28,483 nt of DNA, taken from positions 1-28,483 of IMG/VR virus record IMGVR_UViG_3300020055_001327; one strand, 5' to 3'. Positions 15,351-23,575 of this stretch are shown piece by piece; positions within the stretch are counted from its first letter, which is position 1, and each line of letters starts with the position of its first letter. The position numbers were made by a program, and so were the translations under genes. The DNA is from a virus. The notes beneath the pieces are model-generated. The model had not been told where the DNA came from. It saw only the letters and a list, made by a program, of their open reading frames with translations, and did not search any database.

Positions 15351-15731
15351 ATGGAAACACCAAAGAAAGAAAGTATAGCACCTAGACAAGGAATTGGTAT
15401 TGAACCTTCATATGATGCCAAAGTAACCGTGCCTGCTCCAGAACAAAGTTCAAGAGGAACAAAACGAGTAAAACTAGATTTAGAAGTAGATGCTGCTGCT
15501 GTAGATGTAGGAGTTAATCCATATATAAATTGGATTCATGCTGCTCGTGCTGTAGATAGCTGGCGCATCTTCCCACGAATATTTATTACGACATACATTG
15601 TATTATTATACAAATGTGTGATTTGGTATATGGAATTACCTGAGCCATCACTTGAGCAGTCTGGATTAATCAGCATCGTTGTTGGCGCTGGTGCTGCTTG
15701 GTTTGGACTCTACTTAGGAAGCAAAAAATGA
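15351..15731 (+). CDS. Small two-helix membrane protein, holin candidate
   Basis: A 126-aa protein with a charged, disordered N-terminal half and two C-terminal hydrophobic helices (PRIFITTYIVLLYKCVIWYM and GLISIVVGAGAAWFGLYLG), ending in SKK. A small-residue-rich second helix (GAGAAWFGLYLG) and a short Lys tail fit class II-like holins or similar pore formers. I recall related proteins in marine myoviruses with the same NWIHAARAVDSWR...FPR lead-in. It follows the endolysin, spanin and MscS-like genes directly, and no other holin candidate is in the cassette. The functional assignment is moderate. Confidence 0.6.
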   Translation: METPKKESIAPRQGIGIEPSYDAKVTVPAPEQSSRGTKRVKLDLEVDAAAVDVGVNPYINWIHAARAVDSWRIFPRIFITTYIVLLYKCVIWYMELPEPSLEQSGLISIVVGAGAAWFGLYLGSKK

Positions 15732-16201
15732 TACCATCTGATTTATTAATGGCTGAACGATATGAGCTTTATCAATATAAAGTTGTTATTCGAGAAGTAA
15801 TTGATGGCGATACAGTTGATGTTGATATAGATTTAGGCTTTGGAATTATATTACGAGATCAGAGGGTTCGTATCCAAGGAATAGATACTCCAGAATGTAG
15901 AACTAAAGATTTAGAAGAAAAAATGTTTGGTAGGGCAGCAAAACATTTTGTTCAAGGATTATTGCCAGAAAATAGCACACAAGTTATAAAAACAATTTTA
16001 GATAAAGATGGCGATGTTACTAAAGGAAAATTTGGTAGAATACTTGCCGATTTTTATATTAGTGATGGAAAAATGCTGAGCGATGCTATTATGGATGCAC
16101 ACCACGGAGTTCCATATGAAGGCGGGGATAAAAGCCTACTCGAAGCTATGCATCAAGCAAATAGAGATATCTTAAAAGCATCTGGAGAAGTTAGAGTATA
16201 A
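15728..16201 (+). CDS. Thermonuclease (SNase)-like nuclease
   Basis: A 157-aa staphylococcal-nuclease-fold enzyme cleaving DNA or RNA with Ca2+. VIDGDT (D29, equivalent to SNase D21), RVRIQGIDTPE (R48, D53, T54, E56, equivalent to R35, D40, T41, E43) and GKFGRILADFY (R104, equivalent to R87) keep all the catalytic residues. It has no signal peptide, so it would act in the cytoplasm or virion. The start at 15728 forms an ATGA overlap with the preceding stop; an upstream ATG at 15698 lies inside that gene and is rejected. It could degrade host DNA for nucleotides or be packaged. Confidence 0.85.
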   Translation: MIPSDLLMAERYELYQYKVVIREVIDGDTVDVDIDLGFGIILRDQRVRIQGIDTPECRTKDLEEKMFGRAAKHFVQGLLPENSTQVIKTILDKDGDVTKGKFGRILADFYISDGKMLSDAIMDAHHGVPYEGGDKSLLEAMHQANRDILKASGEVRV

Positions 16202-16211
16202 TAAGTAAAGT

Positions 16212-17102
16212 ATGGACTATTACAAAATACTTGAAGTAGATAAATCTATTGATCCTGAGGGATTGAAGAAAGCATACAAAAAGAAAGCTATGAAACACCA
16301 TCCTGACAAGGGTGGTGACGAAGCTACATTCAAACAAATAAACGAAGCGTATCAAGTATTGTCTGATCCTGAGAAAAAGACAATGTATGATAACTACGGC
16401 ACAGCAGATCCTCAAGAGTTTCACCAACGTCGATATAATAACGGCGGTGCCGAGAACATCTTCGGAGGAATGAGATTCCATCGAACAAATGATGGTGACA
16501 TTAACTTTGATGACATTCTGAGAAACTTTTCAACTTTTGGGGCAGGTTTTAGGCAGCACCAAAGAATGCGCCCACAGAACAGAGATGTAAGAGTAAGAAT
16601 AGATATTACTCTAAAAGATTCAATATTAGGTAAAGTTGATGAAGTAACATTCAAGTTACCTAGTGGACAAATTGAGATTATACAAGTAAATATTCCTGCA
16701 GGGGTTACATCTGGGGATAAAATAAAATATACAGGAAAAGGTGAGACTACAGTACCAGATGCACCACCAGGTGATATGTATGTAGTAATAAATGTCATGG
16801 AGCAAGCTGAGTATCAAGTACAAGGGCGTGACATCCATACAAGATTATTTGTAGATATATTTGATTTTATTCTCGGATCTAAACAATTAATAACAACTCC
16901 CGACGGCACCTCTATAAATATAAGTATACCACAAGGCACAAATCCAGGAACAACTCTCAGTGTCAATGAGCACGGGATTCCTGGATTGCATGGCGAAAGG
17001 CGTGGAAAACTATTTGTAGAACTACGGTGTAAAATTCCTAGCTACAATAACAAAGAGCTAGAGCAAATTCGCAAGCTCAAAGAAAAATTAAAAAAAGATT
17101 GA
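16212..17102 (+). CDS. DnaJ-family co-chaperone (class II, CbpA-like)
   Basis: A 296-aa J-domain protein. The J domain (1-~65) has the HPD tripeptide at 30-32 ([13 protein letters not shown]) and the [15 protein letters not shown] helix. A G/F/R linker (~75-115) and two C-terminal substrate-binding beta domains follow ([20 protein letters not shown], then [20 protein letters not shown]-type segments, [20 protein letters not shown]). It has no CxxCxGxG zinc repeats, so it is class II like CbpA. It would stimulate host DnaK ATPase to aid folding of phage proteins. Its stop overlaps the -35 element of the clpA promoter. Confidence 0.9.
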   Translation: MDYYKILEVDKSIDPEGLKKAYKKKAMKHHPDKGGDEATFKQINEAYQVLSDPEKKTMYDNYGTADPQEFHQRRYNNGGAENIFGGMRFHRTNDGDINFDDILRNFSTFGAGFRQHQRMRPQNRDVRVRIDITLKDSILGKVDEVTFKLPSGQIEIIQVNIPAGVTSGDKIKYTGKGETTVPDAPPGDMYVVINVMEQAEYQVQGRDIHTRLFVDIFDFILGSKQLITTPDGTSINISIPQGTNPGTTLSVNEHGIPGLHGERRGKLFVELRCKIPSYNNKELEQIRKLKEKLKKD

Positions 17103-17128
17103 CTAAACTGTTGATTTCATGCTATAAT
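17099..17128 (+). promoter_or_regulatory. Strong sigma70-like promoter upstream of clpA
   Basis: TTGACT at 17099-17104 and TATAAT at 17123-17128 are separated by 18 nt, near-consensus for host sigma70-type RNA polymerase. The start would lie near 17135, giving a leader of roughly 38 nt with AGAGGA (17163-17168) before the ATG at 17173. It is the only clear sigma70-type promoter I found, which suggests early expression of clpA and perhaps the following gene. Confidence 0.75.
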
Positions 17129-17172
17129 GAAAGTATGAGTAACTTTTTATCAATTACAATCTAGAGGATATT

Positions 17173-19440
17173 ATGGTAGAACCCAGTGAGGAACTAAAAC
17201 AGGTATTCGATCGAAGTGTAAAGGATGCTCGCGCCCTTGGACACGAGTATGTAACACTTGAACACTTGTTGAACAGTATTATTATGAGCGACACTATGAG
17301 CGCTCAACTTGAGGAGTATGGCGCAGATGTTGAATATATTCGCAACAGTCTAACAACTTATCTAGCAAATGAGCTGACAGACATTCAGGTTGAGAATTCT
17401 AAAATCAAGCCAAAGAAGACACAAACTGTAGAGCGAGTGCTGAACAGAGCATTTACGCAGACACTGTTTAGCGGACGTGGCACTATTGACTTGGCTGATG
17501 TTATTTTGAGCATCCTTGCTGAGAAGAAATCTCAAGCTAACTATATACTTGAGATGAGTGGCATTGAGAAAGATTCTCTAAACGAATATCTGCACGAAGA
17601 GGTAGATGAGGATGAAGAGACAGAAGAAAATGCCAACCAAGCACAGCGAGCGCTGAAGTCATTTACAACACTGCTCAATCGTGAGGCACAAAAGAATCGT
17701 ATTGATCCAGTTATTGGACGACAGGAAGAGATTGAAGCTATCGCACTAGCATTAGGCAGACGCTCTAAAAATAATGTTATTATGGTAGGCGATCCTGGCG
17801 TAGGTAAGACTGCTATTATTGAAGGCTTGGCTTGGAAGATTGTGAATAACCAAGTACCTGAGTTCCTCAAGGAATATACTGTATATAGCTTAGACATTCC
17901 TGGTTTGCTTGCTGGCACAAAATACAGAGGTGACTTTGAAGAGCGCCTCAAACTTATCCTACAAGGACTAAAGAGCAAAGGCAAAACTATTTTGTTCATC
18001 GACGAAGCACATATGATTAATGGTGCTGGTGGCGGTGGCGGGCGTGATACAAACGATCTCGCTAATATGCTAAAGCCTGCACTGAGCAAAGGCAATATTA
18101 AAGTTGTAGCTTCTACTACTTGGGAAGAGTATCGCAAAGCATTTGAGAAGGATCGTGCGTTGATGCGACGCTTCCAACGTGTAGTAGTTGATGAGCCATC
18201 AGCAGAAGTGACACTGGACATCCTCAAAGGTATCAAGAAATACTATGAGGAATTTCATAACACTGTTATTACAAACGAAGCTCTTGCTGCCGCTGTAAAG
18301 CTGAGTGTAAAATATCAAAATGATAAGAAGCTGCCAGACAAAGCTATTGATTTGATTGATCTGGCTTGCTCACGCTTCAACTTGCTAGAAGAAGTACCTG
18401 AAGTCAAAACTGTTACAGAAGATTCTATCTTCCACGAGCTGTCATTGCTAGTAAATATTCCTGAGGAGCAAGTAGCTGAGAAAGAGAACGAAACACTTGC
18501 TAACCTTGAGAAAAATCTCAAAGGCTCAGTATATGGACAGGATGAAGCTATTGACTCTATTGTAGATAAAATTATTATTGCTCGTGCTGGACTGAAGGAT
18601 GAGAATAAGCCTATTGGTAGTTTTATCTTTATGGGCCCAACTGGCACAGGTAAAACTGAAACAGCAAAGCAATTGGCTGAGCATCTGCATATCAATATGG
18701 TTCGCTTAGATATGTCAGAGTATCAAGAAAAGCATTCTGTAGCTAAATTACTTGGTCCTCCCCCAGGTTATGTTGGGTTTGAGGAAACTCCAGGCTTGCT
18801 AATCAACAAGCTACAAGAAAATCCTCATTGTGTGTTGCTGCTAGATGAGATTGAAAAAGCACACCCAGATGTTTCACAGATTTTGTTACAGTTGATGGAT
18901 AATGGTATTGTAACAGGATCAGATGGTAAGGAAGCCGACGCTCGCAATGTTATTCTTATTCTCACAACTAACTTAGGTGCTAGCGATGCTGAACGCAACG
19001 GCATTGGCTTTACTAACGAGTTTGAGTATAGCTACAGTGACGAGGAACTAAAACGATTCTTTGCTCCAGAGTTCCGTAACAGACTTGATGGTGTTATCCA
19101 GTTTGGAAGGCTGACTAAGGAAGTAATGATGAAAATTGTTGGCAAGTTCTTGTTCCAGTTGCGTGAGAAAGTAAAAGATAAGAACATTACTGTTTCTATT
19201 GATGATGCTGCTCTTGATTGGCTTGTAGCTGAAGGCTATGATGAGAAGATGGGCGCTCGTCCTCTACAACGTGTCATTGATAAAGAAATTAAGCGTTCTC
19301 TGAGTCGTGAAATGTTATTTGGCGGATTGAAGCACGGAGGCAAATGTAAAATTGTTCTAAAGAACGGAGCATTGGCAATTCGTATTACGCAATCCTTTAA
19401 ACCCAAAACGGAGGAAAAAGTTGAGGCGAATAGCAACTAA
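17173..19440 (+). CDS. clpA: ClpA-like AAA+ unfoldase with ClpP-docking IGF loop
   Basis: A 755-aa hexameric unfoldase, the same size as E. coli ClpA (758 aa). It has a Clp N-domain (HEYVTLEHLLNSI near residue 24-36) and D1 with Walker A GDPGVGKT (206-213) and Walker B ILFIDEAHMI. D2 has Walker A GPTGTGKT (488-495), Walker B VLLLDEIEKAHPD, and the conserved PEFRNRLD and GYDEKMGARPLQRVI sensor 2. There is no ClpB-type middle coiled coil. IGF at 611-613 lies where ClpA and ClpX carry the IG(F/L) tripeptide that docks ClpP, so it could direct host ClpP. No clpP is seen here. Preceded by its own sigma70-like promoter. Confidence 0.92.
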   Translation: MVEPSEELKQVFDRSVKDARALGHEYVTLEHLLNSIIMSDTMSAQLEEYGADVEYIRNSLTTYLANELTDIQVENSKIKPKKTQTVERVLNRAFTQTLFSGRGTIDLADVILSILAEKKSQANYILEMSGIEKDSLNEYLHEEVDEDEETEENANQAQRALKSFTTLLNREAQKNRIDPVIGRQEEIEAIALALGRRSKNNVIMVGDPGVGKTAIIEGLAWKIVNNQVPEFLKEYTVYSLDIPGLLAGTKYRGDFEERLKLILQGLKSKGKTILFIDEAHMINGAGGGGGRDTNDLANMLKPALSKGNIKVVASTTWEEYRKAFEKDRALMRRFQRVVVDEPSAEVTLDILKGIKKYYEEFHNTVITNEALAAAVKLSVKYQNDKKLPDKAIDLIDLACSRFNLLEEVPEVKTVTEDSIFHELSLLVNIPEEQVAEKENETLANLEKNLKGSVYGQDEAIDSIVDKIIIARAGLKDENKPIGSFIFMGPTGTGKTETAKQLAEHLHINMVRLDMSEYQEKHSVAKLLGPPPGYVGFEETPGLLINKLQENPHCVLLLDEIEKAHPDVSQILLQLMDNGIVTGSDGKEADARNVILILTTNLGASDAERNGIGFTNEFEYSYSDEELKRFFAPEFRNRLDGVIQFGRLTKEVMMKIVGKFLFQLREKVKDKNITVSIDDAALDWLVAEGYDEKMGARPLQRVIDKEIKRSLSREMLFGGLKHGGKCKIVLKNGALAIRITQSFKPKTEEKVEANSN

Positions 19441-20179
19441 TAAACTGTTTTATAACAAGTATAAGTATAGTCTCACCGCACTTCTTGGACTGTCTGGCAT
19501 TTTCCGCAACAAAAACTTAGAGTATGTTCGGAGAACGCTGGACTTAGTCAATCTACACTTGGAAGGGCCTAGCACCACGTCCCTTCCTATGTGGATCAGA
19601 GAAGGTATACGGAAAGGCAAAGGGGAACCTCCTCCTGCTGATGAAATTCCATTTTGGCGAAATACCATTGAGGAATCTACCCCTACCTTTAAGCTAAAGG
19701 ATCATAAAGAAGCACTGCTAGTATATCAAGCACTTGTAGCAAATGAAGATGCTACAGTTAGAGTTGAATATCCTAATCGTTTAGGACTATACTCTAATGA
19801 TAAAGATTGGTTACTGGATTTATCTAAAAAGATTGTATCTTTAGAGTTTGCTGAGCCTAGTGAAAAATTTAGCGAGCTTCTCGATGATCATCCTAATGTA
19901 ATACTTACATCACAAAAAAATTACAAATACAAAATATTATTTAAAGGAACTTTTCCCCCTAAAGACACTTATAAAGCATTTGCCAAATGGTGTAAGACTA
20001 ACGATGATAAAATTCGTATTACCGATCAATCTGTAGAGCGTTTAGAAAAGAATTACAGTATGGAAGGTAGATATTTCTTTATCAAAGATGACAAAACTCT
20101 TACACTAGTTAATCTAATGATAGGGCCTCACCTAGGCAGAGTATATCGTTTGATTAACAAAGCAGAAATAGATAAATAA
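19421..20179 (+). CDS. Unknown protein with TTG start
   Basis: A 252-aa protein overlapping the end of clpA by 20 nt. The TTG start at 19421 is supported by a strong GGAGGA at 19410-19415. It begins KLFYNKYKYSLTALLGLSGI, then FRNKNLEYVRRTLDLVNLHLE. The middle has KDWLLDLSKKIVSLEFAEPS and the C-terminal half KILFKGTFPPKDTYKAFAKW, ending in a beta-rich part (YFFIKDDKTLTLVNLMIG). No family recognised. The mixed alpha/beta, basic N-terminus could suggest nucleic-acid binding, but this is weak. It ends in GATAAATAA, which also contains a late-promoter-like octamer. Confidence 0.65.
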   Translation: MRRIATNKLFYNKYKYSLTALLGLSGIFRNKNLEYVRRTLDLVNLHLEGPSTTSLPMWIREGIRKGKGEPPPADEIPFWRNTIEESTPTFKLKDHKEALLVYQALVANEDATVRVEYPNRLGLYSNDKDWLLDLSKKIVSLEFAEPSEKFSELLDDHPNVILTSQKNYKYKILFKGTFPPKDTYKAFAKWCKTNDDKIRITDQSVERLEKNYSMEGRYFFIKDDKTLTLVNLMIGPHLGRVYRLINKAEIDK

Positions 20180-20183
20180 TATT

Positions 20184-20663
20184 ATGGCAGCTAATAGTGA
20201 AACATTTGAGTTTATTTTAGATTCAACAGCAGAAGCACAACTTGTTCATCCTGACGACAGCGTACCTGAAGTGGTATATTCTGAGCCCTTGAAGGGTGAT
20301 GGATACTATGGACGAGCAGATGGGCTTCACACTGTTCAATTTCATGTAACAGACTTTGTTGGACGCTTGGGCATACAAGGTACGCTCGAGATGTATCCTT
20401 CAGAGGATGACTGGTTTACAGTTGATGTCGTCAGCCCAGACTCAGTAGAGAGCAAGTATGTTGTAGACACCACAGGTTTAGTAAAGAAGATAGAAGAAGT
20501 AGTTATCGAAGCAATAAGCCCTGACGACTCAACTGTAATGACAGACTCAACACCTAGGCAAGTAGTAAAAACATTCAACTTCCAAGGCAACTATGTTTGG
20601 ATTCGTGTAAAAATCTCAGAATGGATCACTGGAGCAGTAAATAGTATTAGATTAAACCACTGA
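20184..20663 (+). CDS. Putative virion structural protein
   Basis: A 159-aa beta-rich protein. It contains GDGYYGRADGLHTVQFHVTD, then GRLGIQGTLEMYPSEDDWF and a C-terminal VKTFNFQGNYVWIRVKISEW. I associate these with small structural proteins of T4-like marine phages (beta-sandwich, perhaps fibre or head decoration). No clear ribosome site precedes the ATG (only AT-rich bases). It is followed nine bases later by the small INxG-motif gene, implying a small structural unit. Role in the virion not determined. Confidence 0.65.
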   Translation: MAANSETFEFILDSTAEAQLVHPDDSVPEVVYSEPLKGDGYYGRADGLHTVQFHVTDFVGRLGIQGTLEMYPSEDDWFTVDVVSPDSVESKYVVDTTGLVKKIEEVVIEAISPDDSTVMTDSTPRQVVKTFNFQGNYVWIRVKISEWITGAVNSIRLNH

Positions 20664-20672
20664 GGATTTTAA

Positions 20673-20924
20673 ATGGCCCAAGAGATAGTTAACATTGGTA
20701 CTGGCGAGCTAACTGGTGATGGTGAGAGTCTTCGCACCGCATTCGAAAAAATAAACACAAATTTCACTGAGCTATTCGAGATAACTGCTACAGACGAAGA
20801 TTTGTCATCCCAATATACTCCATCCGATCCTATTTATTGGAAAGATCCTCCTCCCGCTACACTACACGAAGCAGTAGATAGACTAGCGAGATTTGTGTTT
20901 GAACAACACAATAAGCAGGCATAA
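20673..20924 (+). CDS. Small structural protein with INxG...NTNF motif
   Basis: An 83-aa protein almost entirely made of the N-terminal module seen at 1210: VNIGTGELTGDGESLRTAFE followed by KINTNFTELFEIT, then a helix (LHEAVDRLARFVFEQHNKQA). The module without any downstream domain suggests that it is itself the functional attachment or adaptor unit. The start is supported by GAGGAT seven bases upstream. It lies between other likely virion genes. Confidence 0.65.
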   Translation: MAQEIVNIGTGELTGDGESLRTAFEKINTNFTELFEITATDEDLSSQYTPSDPIYWKDPPPATLHEAVDRLARFVFEQHNKQA

Positions 20925-20935
20925 GGATATGGATA

Positions 20936-21529
20936 ATGGAGCATTACGCAAGAGTCATCTTTGATGGACCCTTCAAACAACAGTTAAACGAAGGACTGAA
21001 CGAGTCTGTCTTCCCAAAGTATGAATTATTGGAAGCTACTAATGGCAAAACCGTAATTCATATTCCCCTCCCCAAAATGTTAAATCCTGCTCAAGCTGAT
21101 GAGTTTGCTGAGTCCCTTGGCAAATACATGGTAGGGCAAGGACTACACGAATTTGATATTGACATCTCTACTGATATTCCGTATAATCCTAAAGAAATGT
21201 TGGAAGAAACATTATTAGGTAATTCGTTTTATGAAAAATACGGATGGATTCATGAAGACTGTCCACATGAAATAAACGAAGCAAAAGATTGTGATGGAAA
21301 CACTGTTACACTAAACAAGCCAATTAGAAGCGACAACGGTCCTGGCAAGTTTCATGTATTTGTAAAATGTGGCAATTCTGATTGTGCTAAAAAGATTAAT
21401 TTTGGTGATCCAAATATGAAAATTAGAAAGTCAAATCCTGGAGCTAGAAAAAATTTCAATGCTAGGCACAACTGTAAAGCTAAAAAAGATAAATGTACAG
21501 CAGGATATTGGTCCTGCAAGAACTGGTGA
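20936..21529 (+). CDS. Unknown protein with phage LNKP...RxNCKxKxDKxTxGYWxCKxW domain
   Basis: A 197-aa protein. The N-terminal ~110 residues are alpha/beta. The C-terminal ~85 contain TVTLNKPIRSDNGPGKFHVF, KINFGDPNMKIRKSNPGARK and ARHNCKAKKDKCTAGYWSCK, ending NW. This is a cysteine- and lysine-rich module I recall from many marine myophage proteins, of unknown function. INE|A (in HEINEAKD) occurs just before this module and LNE|G in the N-terminal part; these resemble [ILV]xE prohead-protease sites and recur in the neighbouring giant protein. It may be a capsid-internal protein. AAGGA lies about nine bases before the ATG. Confidence 0.65.
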   Translation: MEHYARVIFDGPFKQQLNEGLNESVFPKYELLEATNGKTVIHIPLPKMLNPAQADEFAESLGKYMVGQGLHEFDIDISTDIPYNPKEMLEETLLGNSFYEKYGWIHEDCPHEINEAKDCDGNTVTLNKPIRSDNGPGKFHVFVKCGNSDCAKKINFGDPNMKIRKSNPGARKNFNARHNCKAKKDKCTAGYWSCKNW

Positions 21530-21533
21530 TATT

Positions 21534-21869
21534 ATGAGATTATTTGAAGTAGATGCAGAACTATCTAAAAAGATTCCTTGGGATCTAGTAGAAGATACAC
21601 TTATATACATGCGTAACGAACCTATGTTTTATCGCAGGGAATATTATCCTGTTATGACTCAGCTTGCTGATTCTCATAGAGCAAAAAGTTCTAGCAATGT
21701 TCGAGAAATGATTATGCCTCTTATCAATAAAGGTATAAATGCTTACTGTAAAAAATACAATCTAGCTGCCATGCCTGACGATGTTTTTGGTGAGGATACT
21801 CGTAACAAGCTATTTGATAAAATTTATAACGAAGAGATTGAGCAAATTAAGAAAGGCGAATATCAGTGA
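21534..21869 (+). CDS. Small helical hypothetical protein
   Basis: A 111-aa protein beginning MRLFEVDAELSKKIPWDLVE, then YMRNEPMFYRREYYPVMTQL and a helical C-terminus. The start at 21534, five bases after the previous stop, is preferred over an ATG at 21459 inside the preceding gene. Its MRLFEV opening resembles the LFE(A) and ELF segments at the domain starts of the next gene. The GTGA overlap with the giant gene means the two are translationally coupled. No function recognised. Confidence 0.6.
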   Translation: MRLFEVDAELSKKIPWDLVEDTLIYMRNEPMFYRREYYPVMTQLADSHRAKSSSNVREMIMPLINKGINAYCKKYNLAAMPDDVFGEDTRNKLFDKIYNEEIEQIKKGEYQ

Positions 21870-23575
21870 TACTCCGTGAGCTTTTTGACAAACCTGCAAA
21901 ATGGGTAGAAGTCGATAATGACATGGGCTTTGCCTATCAGTTTCAAACTAAAGATGGCAAAGGATACGAAGTTACACTAGATGTAGATGACGACTTTGTA
22001 TATGAAGTTATATTTGCAGATGAGGCTGGACGAATTGATTTGACTGGAGCTGGCAATGCTGCTGAAGTAATAGGCACAGTAATAGCTATTCTTAAGGCCC
22101 ACGTCAAAGAACACAATTTGCCTGATCTTTCTTTTTCTGCAGAAGCAAAAGAACCTTCCCGAGTAAGGTTATACACTACATTAGTAAACAAGCTATCTGG
22201 CGATATGGGCTATGAAGTAGAAGCTATCAACCATATGGGTATGAAAAGTTGGAAGCTCACTAAGAAACAAAACGAAAACATAAACGAACTTTTCAATAAG
22301 CCTCTCAAATGGTGGACGGACAAAGAGCAAATGGACTCAGCCCGTTATGGCTTTACTACAACAGATGACAGAAACTTTTCAGTAGAATTTGATCAGGAGC
22401 CAAACGGCGAATGGGAATTCGTATTCATGGATGCTAATGGGCGAATGGACCTTACTGGAGGCGGAGGCGCTGTAGAAATATTTGCTACAGTAAAAGAAGT
22501 TGCTCTACACTTCTTCAAAAAATACAAACCAAAAGATCCTGTATACTTCCAAGCTGACACTGGCGAGCCTAGTCGTGTAAAAATGTACCAAAGAGCAGCC
22601 AAAATGATTAGCAGTGAGTTGCCTGCTTATAAAGTTATAACAAATAAACAACACAATGCATATTCTTTTTTGATTGTGCCAGCAGATTCTGATGAATGGG
22701 ATTGGCAACAAAGCGAAAGCATACAAGTAAATGAACTACTGGATCAGCCACTGCCATACCAAATACGTGACGACGATGACGATTGGAAAGCATATAATTT
22801 CAAAACTTCTGATGGTAGAAAATTTACAGTAGTAATGGATCTGCTCCCTCAAGATTACTGGGACATAGCATTTACAGATAACAACATGAGCTCTTCCAAA
22901 ACTGGTAGAGGTAGTGCTGTAGAAATATTTGCTACAGTTGGCGCTATCATAAAAGAATTTATTAAGAAAACTGATCCACGAATGATAAAGTTTTCTGCTA
23001 TAGATAACGAGCCATCTCGAGTAAAGCTATACAAACGTCTAGCGGCGATGGGAGCAAAGACATTCCCACAATACAATTTAGATGTTCGCCAAGCAGCAGG
23101 CGGAGCTGACTTTATACTCAAGAAAGAAGAACAACAAGAAGAAAATCTAAACGAACTATTCAATCAGCCACTGAAATACAATAAAGTAGTGCCGAGAGCA
23201 TCTGACTCAGGCAGAAAAATTATGTGGAGATTTGACACCCCTAAAGGTAACAGAATACAAGTAGAAGCATATAAGTCGCAAAATTATAATAAATGGGAAT
23301 TTGGATTCTACGATTTTGAAGATGACAATCCGCATATAACTGGCAAAGGCGATGCTGCTCAGGTATTTGCTACTGTTATAGCGATCGGTGAAGAGTTTGT
23401 AAAAGATGTAAAGCCTGACATGGTTGAATGGTTTGCTGATAATGACGAACCAAGCCGTGTAAGCCTTTACGATAGAATGGTTAAGACACTCGCTAGACGT
23501 ATGCCAAACTATGAAATAAAATCGCAAGATACTGGCGGGTCGTTTCAACGCTATGTAATGATTAGAAAAGATGCT
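21866..23575 (+). repeat. Four tandem ~140-codon repeats within the giant gene
   Basis: Repeat units correspond to nt 21866-22288, 22289-22735, 22736-23155 and 23156-~23575. Each begins ELFDKP-like (RELFDKPAKW, NELFNKPLKW, NELLDQPLPY, NELFNQPLKY), then an aromatic/acidic beta part, then the TGxGxA...TV helix and the EPSRVxxY segment. The copies are strongly diverged at both DNA and protein level, so the duplications are old and maintained by selection rather than recent slippage. Confidence 0.8.

Noticed and set aside
15698-15727. Upstream ATG extension of the thermonuclease
   Set aside because: It falls inside the preceding membrane-protein gene; the ATGA overlap at 15728 is the usual arrangement here.
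17541-18236. 231-codon minus-strand open frame opposite clpA
   Set aside because: Ser/Arg/Pro-rich shadow of the well-supported clpA reading frame; no ribosome site or recognisable domain.
20171-20178. GATAAATA as a promoter for the gene at 20184
   Set aside because: Only five bases separate the motif from the ATG, so a transcript would start at or after the start codon; probably chance from the GAT AAA TAA ending, unless it serves later genes.
21459-21533. Upstream ATG extension of the 111-aa protein
   Set aside because: It overlaps the conserved C-terminal module of the preceding gene; MRLFEV at 21534 is the more natural start.
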